Source: Medicago truncatula (taxonomy: Eukaryota > Streptophyta > Magnoliopsida > Fabales > Fabaceae). Taken from it: 64,000 bases of DNA. Below are positions 24,101 through 39,100 of the stretch, piece by piece. The translations under genes and the position numbers were made by a program. Each line of letters opens with the position of its first letter. Position 1 is the first letter of the stretch. The notes under the pieces are model-generated. The model was not told the origin of the DNA, ran no database searches, and worked only from the letters and a program-made list of their open reading frames with translations. The stretch spans positions 27,639,262-27,703,261 of the forward strand of contig NC_053042.1 of assembly GCF_003473485.1 (NCBI RefSeq). Reading direction: 5' to 3'.

Positions 24101-27100
24101 GAAGCAGAGGAAAACCAAGAAAAATTAAGGAGAAACTATTAATAATTACATAGAGGCCAAAGTTTTTATTATAGATACGGTTTATGATAGAGCATTAAGG
24201 CATCGTTTGATCCATGTAGCCAGCTCTACCTTGTGGGATACGACTTGGGTTGTTCTCGTTAATTATGATGTAGCTAATGAAAAATGCTATTAAAATCTTT
24301 ATGTTTAAGAATGTTCTCAATGACATTTGAAAAATCCTATTTTAAATCTTTTATGTAGAGAGGTCCAAGGAGTAGAGGAAATCCGATCAAAATTAACGAG
24401 AAACTATTAATAAATATACGTAGAGGCCAAATGTTTTTCTGTAGATGTGGTTTATGATAGAGCATTAAGGCGTCGTTTGATCCCTGTAGCTGACTCTACT
24501 GTGTGGGAACGACTTGTGTTGATGTCGTTAATTATGATGTAGCTAATGAAAAAGGCTGTTCATGTTTAAGAATATTCTCAATGGCATTTGAGAAATCATA
24601 TGCTTTTAAATCTTTACCTAGAGAGGTCCAAGGCTCCAAACACATTCTATACTTTTAAGTCAGCCATTCACATTCTAACAAGCTTTAAAAAACTTCTCTG
24701 CTGTTCATATCTTACACATTCTATTATGCTATTTCTATTCATAATGATAATTGCAATGCATTTCATATTATAATTTGATGTTGCTCATGGTCCATATGCC
24801 ATTTTCAGCTGCCTGAGTGTCATAGGACTTAGTGTGAGATGCAAATTTTGATTTTTTGCACTATATATATGTATATTCAGGTCCTTGCTGCATATGTGAA
24901 GAGCATCGAAGATCATGGTTTCATTCTTCATTTTGGTCTGCCTTCTTTCACGGGATTCCTACCTAAAGGTAGCACTACAGCCAAACACCAGTGAACTGTT
25001 GCAAAATGATGTTGATTTATCTTGCTTTGTATGGGCTTAATATATGGTTTTCTATTCCGTTTAATATTTTAAATGCTTGCAGAAGGCTGGAATGGAGAAG
25101 TTAGAATTGGGCAACATGTGCAGGGATTGGTTAAGAGTATTGATAAAGTTCGTAAAGTGGTTTACTTCAGTTCCGACTCTGATACAATGTCCAAAAGTGT
25201 GGTATGATTTCTTTTTATTATTTATGTCGTCTAATATTATCTTTTATTGTTCTCATTTTCCATTTGGATTGGTCATTTTCTTTGTGGATTTTGTACAGAC
25301 GAAGGATCTCAAGGGTATGTCAATTGATCTTCTAGTTCCAGGAATGATGGTTAATGCCCGTGTGAAGTCAGTCCTTGAGAATGGTGTTTTGTTATCGTTT
25401 CTCACATACTTCACTGGAACCGTAAGTGCATCTTGCAATTTTATTAGTAGGAAGTCATAAAGGATAGTTATAGAAACTAGAGATTATACTAAGAAATAGG
25501 GATACCAAGCTCCTTACAACTAGAGGTAGTCTGGGGTAGCCTTCGTTAATATGAATTGGAGAAGAATATATAGCCAAAACTTAACAATGGATATATTCTA
25601 CAGTAAAAATAACAGTTTCTTCTAGCAAAACATATCAGCTCATTCTTCTTTTTTTAAATATGCTCATGTGTTAGGGGTCTATCAGACAATTTGAGTAAAT
25701 AGTTTATTTGTAGCAAACCTAATATACCCACAAAACTAATTTTTGAGTCTTTTAATCGCAGGTTGATCAGTTTCATTTGCAAAATATATATCCTGCAACA
25801 AACTGGAAGGATAAGTACATTGAATCTCAAAAGGTACTTTATAACTTACCTTTGAATGCAACAACTTGCACCACACTCAATGTTGGAAATCATATCCCAC
25901 TACTTGTCCTAGTTATTTGCTCGATGCACCTTAATACTTCTGTTGCAAACTCTGTTTGTACTACTATGTAGCAGTTTAATTTCTGTACTATGTAGATTGT
26001 GTTGCTTATACCTTTGATTTAATTTCTGTACCTTAGACATTCACACATTTCTGTTTGAGATACTGTTAACGTGTTCTCAGATGATGCTGTTATGCGGGTT
26101 TAAAGTGGCATTTCTATATTTTAAGCTCCTTTTATGTTTTCTAGGTTGTTTGTCGGATATTATTCATTGATCCATCAAGTAGAGCCGTTGGTTTGACGCT
26201 GAATCCACATCTTGTTCAGAACAGGGCTCCTCCTTCAGTAAGTTTGGTTGTCTTAAATTGTTACTGCTCGGATATTTCATCCCTTTAAATAGATGCTATA
26301 ATTTTTTTACTCTTGTTCCCAGTAGTAACCATCCAATGTGGCTACATTTATGCATGTCCCCTGTCTAATTTTTCCAAAGTTAGATAGTTATTGAATATGA
26401 TTTGGAGAAACTCCGGTAAGCAAAAAAAGGAAATAATAATATGGCCTAATCTATTAGCTGAAGGAAATTCCCCAATGCTTTTGATACAATTGGTAGGGCT
26501 TCCAGGACACATGATTCACATTCACACAAGTCTCTACTTCAACAATGTTATTTCCCATGAACCAATTTATGCAATACATAAATTCCTTGCACACAAGTAG
26601 TAATGATAGTCTCAAGAACCTATGGTAACAGAAGTAGGACTAGCACTAATACACACTACCATATTGTCGAGTTCTAAGATAAGTGGTGTCTAGTAAAATA
26701 TTGGCGAGTCTTATAATCATATCCATATAGGAATTCCAACAATTTAGTTGGTTTACATTTTGTTATTTTAATTAAAAATCATATTGACCCTATGGTAACA
26801 GAAGTAGGACTAGCACTAATACACACTACCATATTGGTGTGGAAACATTCCATTGAAGTTTTCATAGTAAGGTTAAAGTCTATGTGAAATTTTATTTCTT
26901 GGTTTTTGTTAGGTTTAGCTGCTCTGGTATGAGCAGTAATTTAGTTATGCGTTGCTAACTTGCCTGGTTTCCTTGACATAAGTTTTTTTTTTTTTATTTT
27001 AAATGTTTCTCTAATCAGCAACCGTTGTTGGATATTTGGCTAAGGCAGTTTTCTGTTAGTTTACGTTTATAATCTTGTATGGCATGTTAGTCTGAAGAAT

Positions 27101-30100
27101 CAACATTGTTTTGTAGTATGTTAAAATTGGAGATATATATGACAACTCGAAAGTTGTCAGGGTAGATAAAGGATCGGGACTATTGCTCGAAGTTCCATCA
27201 ATTCCAGAGTCAACACCAGCTTTTGTCAGTGTATGTTGCTTTTCGATAACTTGTAATATCACAACTTAAATATGAAATTTGAATGGCCTTACCCAGTCAG
27301 GACAAATAAGACTGATTATTGAGTTTATCGTTGACAGATATCTGATATTGCTGAAGAAGAGATTCAAAAGCTTGAGAAAAAGTACAAGGAAGGAAATCAT
27401 GTTCGTGTTCGGATTCTTGGGTTAAGGCATTTGGAAGGACTTGCTACAGGAGTTTTGAAGGTTGTAATTAGATGATTAGAATTACTTTTTACATATTAGT
27501 ACTACACTTGCAGAAACGCTTTTTATCATCTTGTGAAGGATTGTTATTTATTTAATTATTTATGATTCATGATCATTGTTAGCAGACCACCTTAAGTATA
27601 TACCCAACTCCTAATACATGCTACACTTAGTTGATCTACCATGTCCTATGTGTCTGAACATCGGTTTTGGTTGAATTTGAATTTAGTTTTTCCAGTTTTA
27701 ATTTTGCAGTTTTGTACCCTCAGTCTAATTGCTGTAGAATGCGTACTCAGGTCATCTATTGTTTAGATTCCTAACATCGTCACACAGTGGTATTATTGTT
27801 TTTTTAACTAATATATTTTTGTTTGCTTACGGGCATTTGTACTTCTAGTTGCATGGTCTTATAAGGTATATAGGCTTTCTCACTTTCAAGAGTGCTTAAT
27901 GCTTATGGACTGTCTTGAAATTAATAGCTTCGTCAGTGCATAGACATTAATCTCTTATTTTAAATTTTCAATCCTTAGATGCGTTATTTCAAGCCTTGGA
28001 GACTAAATTATTTTTGAGTTATATAGAACTTTGGATATTGGTAACAATGAACCTTGATCATTAGCTTTAAACACATCTCTAATTGTGTATTCTATTTTTG
28101 AGGTTTTATATGCTCATGGTATAAATTTCTTGTATTGTTTTGCTCAACTTCGACACAGCCGCTATATCGCTACCTGCTGTGCTCCACTATTGATTGCATA
28201 GCTTAGTAGGGTGTTTTCATTTCATTATCTTATGTTTTCACATCATACAGGCTAGTGCTTTGGAAGAGGCGGTGTTTACTCATTCTGATGTCAAACCTGG
28301 AATGGTGGTGAAGGCTAAGATTCTTTCAGTTGACAGCTTTGGTGCTATTGTACAAATTCCTGGTGGTGTGAAGGCACTTTGTCCTCTTCGACATATGTCT
28401 GAATTGGAAATTGCAAAGCCCGGGAAAAAATTCAAGGTTCTATTGTAGCTACATATGCATCTTATTATTGTCGTTTTTTTGTTAGTATGGCCCATTGACT
28501 TGTTTTGTCCCAAGTCTGAGATAGGATAGATGGATTCTATGAAGCACGGAGTACGAACACGGACACGACATGTACACTGGAATGTAAAAACTGATAAGAA
28601 TTTGAAAAAATGTCAATACAATGCAATCAAATGTGTCCTGTCGTGTAGGTGTCGGAAACTTACACGTGTTGGACAGTGGATAAGCCTTCGATCATAAGTG
28701 TTAGTGCTTAAGAGGGTGCGATTCTTCATGACTGAAGTCTTTGCCTGAACTGTGGAACAGGTGGGAGCTGAATTGGTGTTCCGCGTGCTTGGATGCAAGT
28801 CAAAAAGAGTGACAGTTACACACAAGAAAACCCTTGTATGTTTCTACGTGCAAACTTTTCCTTCTAGTTTATTCAACCTTTAAATGTGAATAATTGAGAG
28901 TATTTATAATGATTTTTTCCAACTATCTTCTAATGTGTTTTTTTCCTCTGACTGTCTTCATTGAATTAATATTTTTTCCCGCATGTTTGTTCCATATTAA
29001 ATATTGAACCAGATATATGCTATTTTTACAGGTGAAATCAAAACTAGAGATTATTAGCTCATTTGTTGATGTGACTGATGGTTTGATAACTCATGGATGG
29101 ATAACAAAGATTGAAGATCATGGGTGCTTTGTACGGTTTTACAATGGGGTCCAAGGATTTGCTCCCAGGCAAGTCTCTGATTTGTTTGTTCAACAAATCT
29201 ATAACTATTGATAATTAATTTTGTCTTGATCGCAATTATATTTTGATGTTTGGCGTCTTGAAAACTTATTGACTTGTATGATGTAGTATGTTGACTACAT
29301 TTCACTATTGATGTGAATATTATTGGTATTCTCGATTCATGTATGATTCTAGTTCTACTTTCCATACTTACAATCCTTGCTAGAACTATCTTATTTATTG
29401 TTTTGATTTAAGAGCAGATCTGAACTCGGACTAGAGCCTGGTGGGGATCCAGGTGCAGTGTATAATGTTGGACAAGTGGTAAAATGCCGGGTTGTTAGTT
29501 CTATTCCTGCTTCTAAGAGGATCAACCTTAGTTTCATCATAAAGCCTACAAGGTTTGCTTATTTTTTATTTTCTGCTTTGTTCGTACCCTGCATCTAAAA
29601 TTGTTGCTAAATTTTAAGTTTATACTTCATTTCAAATCTTCTTATGGCTGAATATCTTAGGCGTATATGCATTGTTTGGTTTGAGAAAGTGTTCTGTTTC
29701 TATTTTTTATTTTCACTTTTAATTATAAAATCATAACATAACATTGTTTTCAAAGATTTGTACGGGAAGTACCAAAAGCACTTCCTTTAGGCTTTGTCTG
29801 GGAGTTTGGAGGGAAAGGGAGGGGAGGGCTTTGGGGGGTTGGAAATATATAGAAAAATGGATAAAATATTCACATTTTTTGAAAGAACAGTTTTTTAGAG
29901 AATGATAAACTAATACTTATGATTAATATACTTTTAATTTTAAGAATATTATAACAACATAGATTGAATTTGAAAAATTCATATAAACCCTCCGTAACCC
30001 CCCAAAACCCTCCGCCAATACAATTTTTGAGTTCCCCCAAATGAGGGAGATTTTTTATTATGAGTAAAAAATTAACTTCCAAAGCCCTCTCCTCTCAATG

Positions 30101-33100
30101 TCTTCTATTTCTTCCACTTGCTCCTTCCTTTTTTCCAAAACCCTCCCCTCCAAACTTCCAAACAAAGCCTTAGTGTTTTTGCTGTTTCCTGTACAAATAT
30201 TTGAAGATAGAAAATAATATGAAAACAAAATACTACTTGGTGCTTTCACTTTAAATGTGAAACTATCTGCCTAGTTATGCAATGGGCTATGATTAAAATA
30301 TACAAACAGGCACTGCCTTGTGTGACATTCGTTACAAATTAAGGAATTGTGATTTATGACAATTGCGGCAATTCAATTGATAGGGTTTCTGAGGATGATT
30401 TTTACATTTGTTAGAAGTTATGCTTATCCGTTGTGTTAAATCATATGACAGGGTTTCTGAAGATGATATGGTTACATTGGGCAGCATTGTTTCTGGAATT
30501 GTTGACAGAGTAACATCTAATGCGGTAGTTGTTTATATCAAAAGTAGTGGTTTCTCTAGGGGTACAATATCTATGGAGCACCTGGCAGATCATCATGGTA
30601 ACAATTCCCTTATGTTTGATTAAGTTTTTTCCATTGTCGCTTCCTTGTAATGGAATTACTAATTCTAGCTACATACATGCAGGGCAAGCTACTTTGATGA
30701 AGTCAGTATTGAAGCCTGGTTATAATTTTGATAAACTACTGGTTCTAGGTACATTCAAATACATTCAGCCTGCTCTTATTGTGCATTTTTCTAAGCACCC
30801 TGTCCTAGATTTAAAAATCATAGTTATTGATTATGTTCATGTCCCTACTCTATTATTCGTGTTTGCTCACATATCCTGATAATGTGCCTATTTTTGTGCA
30901 TTACTTGTTCTATTCACATGCATATCAGCCAACAACTATCTTGTTTAATTTCCCGTTTCCACACCAATTACCCAATAGCATTGCAGTGCTAATTCATCTT
31001 GTATTTGAACTCTTACTACCCGATGCAATCAAGAATCTGATACCTGAGCGTTGCTGATAAATATGCGTGGTTTTTTAATAATTGTTTGTGTGGATGCCCT
31101 TTTGTTGGCATTCGAAACTTCTTTTTTGCCATGTATTTTCAAGTTGTAATCATTATCTACAATGCGAGTAGTGCCTCATACGCAGATACTTAACTATAAT
31201 TCAGTTACAGTAAGGTAGGAACTAAAAAGCAATATGTTTGGACTTACAATACTTTAAGTAGCTAAGCCTCATACGTAGATACTTAACTAACTAATTCAGG
31301 TACAGTAAGTTAGGAACTAACAAGCAATATATTTGGACTTGCAATACTTTAAGTAGCTAGGATTACTCTGCTACATTCCAATATTATGTTTCTTGTTGTT
31401 ATTTGTGTCGTTGATCATATTTGATGGTGTCTTTAAGCAATGCTTTTTAAGTATTAATGGTGATTATGTCTTTTATTTGAGAGCTTTTCAGTCTTGATCA
31501 TATGTGTATATTAACAATTATTTATGTTGAAACTGCTGCTTTAGTATATTTAGTGTAGCAATCACTCCAGATTCAACTACAGGGATCATAATTATTGATG
31601 TGCTGTCTTTTTGTACTGAACTTGTACTTGTGATAAAGTGTGAGAATAAAATGAGACATCAGTTTTTTATGGCAAGACTTATTCATACTTTTATTCCTTC
31701 TAGAATCCTCTTTAATTCGAATGGGTATCACTAACTGTATGTAGTGTGTGAAACAGAAAATATTTTCTTTGATGCTATTTCCTTGATAACTGCACGGTTT
31801 AGTGTCACTAGTCTCTCATGATATTTTTATTTTCTGTCATATATAATAATATAAATGTCTCGTTTAATACATGTAGATTTTAAGGGGAACAATATGATTC
31901 TGTCGGCCAAAAGCTCACTTGTCAAATATGCTCAGCAGATTCCTGCAGATATTAGTCAGATGCATCCTAACTCAGTTGTACAAGTAAGTGATGACATCAA
32001 ACAGATATGAACTGCTTCCAGTACTTTATTGATAGAGAAGTGAATCCTTTAATTAATTTAGTTTTTTTTTTGGTTGCCTGTGATACTATTGTTGATTTTT
32101 CCCTTTTTCTTTTGCTGTATAAATTGTGTGGAACAGGGCTTTATATGTAACTTAATTGAGACAGGCTGCTTTGTTCGTTTCCTTGGTCAGTTTACTGGCT
32201 TTTCTCCAAGAAATAAGGTATTTCATTTTTTGCTAAATCATCCGTGGTCCACCCTTTCTTTCTTTCTTTCTCTCTTTCTTTCTTTACGACATACTCCCTC
32301 CGTCCTAATTTATAAGCAAAAAACACTAATTCACACTTATTAAGAAAACTAACACTTAGTGATTTGAGGTATAATTTTTTGTGTTCTCCTTGGAATAAGT
32401 TTCATGGAAAGATGTAAAAATAATTTTCATTGGTTAAAAATTATGGAGAAAATAAAAAAGAGAACAAATTAAATGCAATTTGCATTTAATTTTACATTGG
32501 AAAAGATGATTTGTTTGAAAAAACATAATAATAGCATAAAAGTTGGTCTTTTTTGCGTATATTTTGAGACAAAGAATATGAGATTTTTTTGCTTATATTT
32601 TGGAACGGAGGGAGTATTGCTTCATGTTAAGCATATTATATAGTTTGGTGTAATCATTCTGTTGAATAGGCTGCAGATGACCAGAAAACCAATATTTTGG
32701 AAGCCTATTACATCGGGCAATCGGTTCGCTGTAATATATCCAATGTTAGTATATTTTCAAGTTGTTAAGTTTAAATTTGTGAAAGCTTAGTTCAGGTTGA
32801 AACAAAAATTAACTTTTAATTCTTTTTTCCTGACAGATTAATGGTGAAACCGGCAGAGTAACAGTCTCTCTAAAGCAGACATCTTGTTGTTCAGCAGATG
32901 CATCATTTATTCAAGACTACTTTCATATGGATGAAAAGGTACAAACAATCATCAAATATCTATAATACTATTAATCGTCTTATAATTACCATTCTACTTA
33001 AATTGTTTATTCCTTAAATATTGCACACATGCACACAAAGATATCTATCATTGTACTGTTCTCAAACATTGGATGAAATTTGGAATTAGATGCCTTGAGT

Positions 33101-36100
33101 ACTGCTGTTCATCTAAATTTTCATAATTTCATTTGGTTAATTTATTCTAATTAGAAAATCATCTTGGGGCCACTCTGTCCACTAACTAGATGAAGGGATG
33201 AAGTTATCATTTGGTTATACCACCTACTTTTGTATGGTATTTTTCAAAGTCGGTATATATATATTTACAAAAGTAGATCTATGAATTTTTATATGTAACA
33301 CTTAAAATCATCTTATGCCGCATTAAATTTTGGCTAGTTCTGGCAATTTTTCTTTTGGTTGTGCAGCAGTATAATTATATTATTTCCATGTCTTGCATTT
33401 GTAATTTTTTCATTATTTCTGTATCCTTTTTATCAATTCTTATCTTAGTATCCCTTTTTCTGTCACTTCTGATCTTTTGTTTATCTTTGAATCTAGATTG
33501 CTAAGTTGCAATACACGAACTCCAGTGCATCTGATTTGAAATGGGAAGAAAGATTTAATATTGGCACCGTTGCTGAAGGGAGAGTTGAGGATGTTAAGGA
33601 TGTCGGAATTGTTGTTTGCTTTGAGAAGTACAATGATGTGTTTGGTTTCATTACCAATTACCAGCGTAAGTTCTCTCCTTTTCACTTGTTATTTAATTAT
33701 TAATAAATTTGTTTGGATGATGCTTACTCAAGTGTAAGTACTAATTCTCATTGTGATGTGAACCCCCAGTTGGTGGTACTGTTGTGGAGAAAGGCTCTGC
33801 AGTGGAAGCATTTGTTCTTGATGTTGCAAAGGCAGAACGGCTTGTTGATTTAACTCTAAAACCAGAGTTCATTAATATATCTAAAGAAAGTTCCATAAGT
33901 CATACCAAGAAAAAGGTTGAGCATCTGTTTCCTGCATGGCAAATAAAGCTGATATAAATGTGTGTGTGGCTATATATATATGTCATGCTACGATAATGAA
34001 TTACTCCATCCATTTCTCAACTGTTGCTGTTTTACAGTTTTAACGTTTATTATTTATTTAAAAAAATATTGATGTTTTAGATTTTCCATTTTTAATTAAT
34101 GCTTTTATCTTTCCTCATTCAAATATACCTTCAATTGGGGAGATAAATTAGAAATCTGTAATGCAATGAATACCAGATTGTAGGAGGTTAAATAAGGATA
34201 TTTTAGTTGAACTACATGTTTATTATTTATTAATTTGTGTGTACTATCCTTATACATTAGTAATTAAGGATTTTATCGATGGATACATTCTTATCCCAAT
34301 TTTCATTCTTCACTCTAAGAAACTGTCATTTTTTATTCAAAGAAAAAATTGGATTTTTTTTTTAATGTTATGATTAAGGATTTATTCTGAGCATTCATTC
34401 TTGTTCTAAGAAGGCTGGTCTTGTGAATTGAACTTCCTCCATCTTTCATTTCTGACCTACTTTGACCAAATCAATATCATATCTTGGTTCCAGAAACGTC
34501 AAAGGGAGGCTTTGAAGGACTTGGTGTTGCGTCAGACAGTGACTGCAGTAGTGGAAATTGTGAAAGAGAGCTACTTGGCAAGTGTTGATATTATTATTCA
34601 ATTTAGCCACCTGTTGGTAAAACATTTTCATACATATTAACCGTTTTCTTACGAGCTTTTTGTCTGTGATGCAGGTTGTATCTATTCCTGAGAATAATTA
34701 CACTATAGGATATGTACAATTATCTGACTATAATACTCAAAGGTTTCCGCGGAAACAATTCCTAAATGGACAGAGGTGAACAAAAAATCAACTCATTCAC
34801 AAGTATTTGCTCTGTTTTTCACATTTATTTATTCTCATATCACCAAACCTTTACTCAAAGGCTGGGTCTAAGTAGCATGGTGTCAAAAAGTACCAGTGTC
34901 CATTATTATCACTCTTTAAAAAGGCTATGTGTTCCTAGACTTGAATTCTTCCTTTAGTATGTTATAGAGTTGAGTGTATTGACATATTGTATTTGCCTTT
35001 AGGGAAAGATTTTTGATTGGAAATCCTATTTTGGTACCTGGAAATGCCATTTTATCTTCAGTTTATTTCAATTTGTATGTTTTCATTAACACGATATATT
35101 ATTTGGTATGATTTTGCAATCCAAGTCTTGTTTTAGAGTTATGATATTTGGTTGGCGGTGCTTCATTTGTCTACTGCTAATCTGTTTTTATTTGTATGAT
35201 GGTCAAATTTATATGCCTTGATAAATTTCTCAAATTCTCTTATTTTGTATCAAAATATGCGGCTATGCTTCTTTTATTGTGTTTCATAGATTACTGAACA
35301 TAATGTATATGCTGAGTTATTCCATTGTTGTAGATATTTCATGTTTCTGAATTATACTTTTACTCCTTTTTTCTTGGAATAATATTATTTTTATTTGAAG
35401 ATATTGTTTTCAAAAGTGTGGATATAGTGGCCTAGTTTTCCACAACTCATTGCTTCACATTGGACTTACACATGTTGTTTTGCTTGGTCAGTGTTGTTGC
35501 AACTGTTACGGCTCTTCCAAGCCCTGAAACATCAGGAAGGTTGCTTTTACTTCTCAATGAGGTCAGGGCATCTAGTTCTAAAAGAACCAAGTCTAGCTAT
35601 AAAGTGGGATCTCTGGTTGAGGCAGAGGTATGTCGGTTTATCTAGTACATATTAGTGTATATATATGTATATGTGTGCGTGTGTGTCTATTTTTATGTGT
35701 GTGCGTGTGTGTGTGTCTTAAGGGATATGTGAGTATTTGTTTAGTAGAAGGTCTTCAATGCATGTAACATTGACATTTTTCATGTGATTGGAGCATGCAA
35801 ATTTATTTAGAACTACGATTGTTTTCAGTTCGGTATTTCTTTTATTTATTTAAGAATGTTACATCGTAGCAACATGCGAAGTTTTTAATTGCTTCTTTAA
35901 GATAATAAAATGTATCATGATTGTAGAGCTTGTTATTTTTTGGTCTACTCTTATGGATAGAATGGTTTTTATGAGAACATACATAGCTTTTACGTACTAT
36001 TCGACATTTGTGCTTCATTATGGATAATTATTTCTCCCTTTAATGTCTTTGCATTTCCACTTGTATAATTGACCCTGTTCTGTGGATTTTATTTTGATGA

Positions 36101-39100
36101 CTTTGTCCAGATTACTGAAATAAAAGCTTTTGAGCTGAAGCTCAAGTTTGGATTTGGTTTACACGGAAGGGTTCACATAACAGAGGTAACTCTACCGTGT
36201 TTTCTGGTGCCAATATTTTAATTAGCATTTTAAGTTATAGATTTGATGTCTACAATGAGCAGAGAGATGTTCTGTTGTTTTGCGGCTTTGAGTGTGTAAG
36301 ATGTATGCGGCCTTGCTCTGAGATGATATGCTTTTTCTGCAGTAGGAAATTGTGACCAAGGTTGCATGGCTGCAGCCTTAATGATGCAGCAATGCTACCT
36401 CTTTTTTAATTTGTCTATTTTGATATGTTCCTCAATAATTTGGTAACTACTTATTAACAGGTACATGATGCAAATCTTCCGGAAAATCCATTTTCTGGCT
36501 ACAAAATTGGGCAAACAGTGACGGCAAGGATAGTCTCAAAGCCTAATGAGAAAGATAGCAGCAGAAATGGATCACGGTGGGAGCTTTCAGTCAGACCTGA
36601 AATGGTTACAGGTAAAGGACACTACTAGATCAAGAAAGATTTGAATGATTGAAACACTTGTAATTTGTGCCTTGAAATGCATGTACAAAAAGACTGGTGA
36701 AGCAGACTGGTAATTTGTTTAATAAGCGTGCAGTTATGGATGTTACATTACACTTGCCATTTTGGTGGTGCTTGGGTGTAGATTGAATAACTAAATTCAC
36801 ATTCGGAGTTATTTTTACTATTGAGTTTGTCATTCTCATTATACAATATTGATATCAAATATATATTCTTTATAAACTAGGGCAGTTGCAATTTAATCCC
36901 CATCTGCCATCTGTCGTTGGGATACAAAAATTAAATGTTTGATAAAAGAACCCACTTATTGAACTTCATTTAGGTATTCGTTTATGCTGGTATATGCCCT
37001 AGCTTTCCTGACTTTGCTTTTCTAATGAAAATGATCAAATATTTTAATTTTATCATGACAGTATTACTTGTTCATTAAGAAAATCAATATGAATTCAGGT
37101 TCCAGTGACATACGAGACAATATATCAGAGAAACTGGACTTCAAGATTGGGCAATGTGTGGCTGGTTATGTATATAAAGTAGAAAGTGAATGGGTCTGGT
37201 TAGCAGTTTCACGAAATGTTAAAGCTCAGCTACATATTCTTGATAGTTCTACTGAACCTAACGAGCTTGAGGATTTCCAAAATCGATATCATGTTGGAAA
37301 ACCTGTTTCTGGTCATGTTCTGAGTATCAACTTGGAGAAGAAGCTCTTGCGGTTGGTTTTGCGCCCCTTTTCTACTCTCCCTTTCAGACCTAATGAGGAG
37401 CCACAAATTAATGCTGTGAATAAAGATTTGACAGCGTATATTCATGAAGGAGATAGTTTAGGAGGAAGGATTAGTAAAATACTTCCTGGTGTTGGTGGAT
37501 TGCTTGTACAAATTGGTCCTCATATATATGGAAAAGTACATTTTACTGAACTTACTGACAAATGGGTGCCTGATCCGTTGTCTGGATATCATGATGGGCA
37601 GTTTGTCAAATGTGTAGTTCTTGAAGTTAGCAATACTGTCAGGGGTACCATTCATGTTGACTTGTCATTACGTTCTTCAAATGTAATGCCTTTGCAGGAT
37701 TCAGCAGATGTTCACAGCAACGGGTAAGTACTGATACTTAGTGATGGATCTATATACAAGTTGCCCTGTTATTATATTTACTCATTTGCAGTTGCTATTT
37801 ACTCACATTTTTGAGCCTCAATGATTATTGCTAATATCTAGAATGTTTCTTATTTTAAGATTTTAACATATGATTTGACACAACAGATTCTAAGAATTGA
37901 AAATTTTCCTGAAATGTTTTTGCAAATTTATAATTGTACTGTTAAATTATTATTCTAAGTTGTTTCCATGGGCTGATTTGAAACATCTATATCCCCCCAT
38001 TCATATTATGCCAACTAGTCATGTCTTTTGATGGGACCTTGTAGCTTGGAATAGCATTGTTGTGGGCAATTCTTTATGCAAGTGGTCTTGTTGAAGATAT
38101 GGATTTTAGATAAAGGAGAAAAATAATAGAACTTCGAATATGATTGATAATAACTTGATATTAACATCATACTAAGTTGATGTAAAAGACAAAACACATA
38201 TTCCTATTTATAAAGATATGACGCCAATTAAATAGGCAGCCCTAGGATACAAATCATAATAATACCTTAGTTATATAGAAACTAATAATCATAAGACATA
38301 ATCTAAGATACTCTAACATCACAAACTGATATTACTAGAAAAACTAAGATTCTATAACATAACATAAATATGTTATAAGAAAATTCTAATATTCTAACAC
38401 TCCTCCGCAAGCTAAAGCTTAGTAAGCTTTAAGCTTGTTGGAAATATACCCTTTGAAAGATAAGACATTACAACAAGCTTTCAGGAATTGCACCTCTTTG
38501 ATATTAGCCTAAACAACCAGCTTAAGTGTGGGTCATAGTTTTCAGGGACTTGTGATGTGACTCTCCTTTGACGGTTGTCTAACAACAGGACTACTGAAAC
38601 CGTCAAATTAAATGGGAGTTGTCAGTAATGATGGGTGCCAACTACTATTACAAACTGATCCTACTCGATAAATTTAAGATACTGTAACGTAACATTAAGA
38701 TACAAGATATTTTCTAATATTCCAACTTCCCACGTTGAATGTGATATGGCCTGAAAAAGTCGGTTTTGTAAGGATGAATTAGGCCCAACTCAAATCCTAA
38801 GAGTCTCTTCTTTTTATTGCGTTGAATTTAATATTTAACTGACTGATTTTAAACCTTTAGATTGTATTATACAATAGTACAAATGTATATTTCTTATACC
38901 TGAAGGCTATTTCCAAATAAAATGTTTTTTTTTTTTTTTTTTAGGCATGCTAATGACAAATGTGTGGAGAAGATTGAGGATCTTCACCCTGATATGGTTG
39001 TAAAGGTACTTGGTTTATTGTTTCTTCAGTTACCATTGTTATTTCGGGTTTTCAAAACCTGCTATAATGCGAGGCTTGTACATACTGTGATGTTCGATAG

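Noticed and set aside
34003..34340. Possible further Stowaway-like MITE in RRP5 intron 23
   Set aside because: Only a CTCCATCCATTTCTCAACTG start is visible; no matching right end could be placed.
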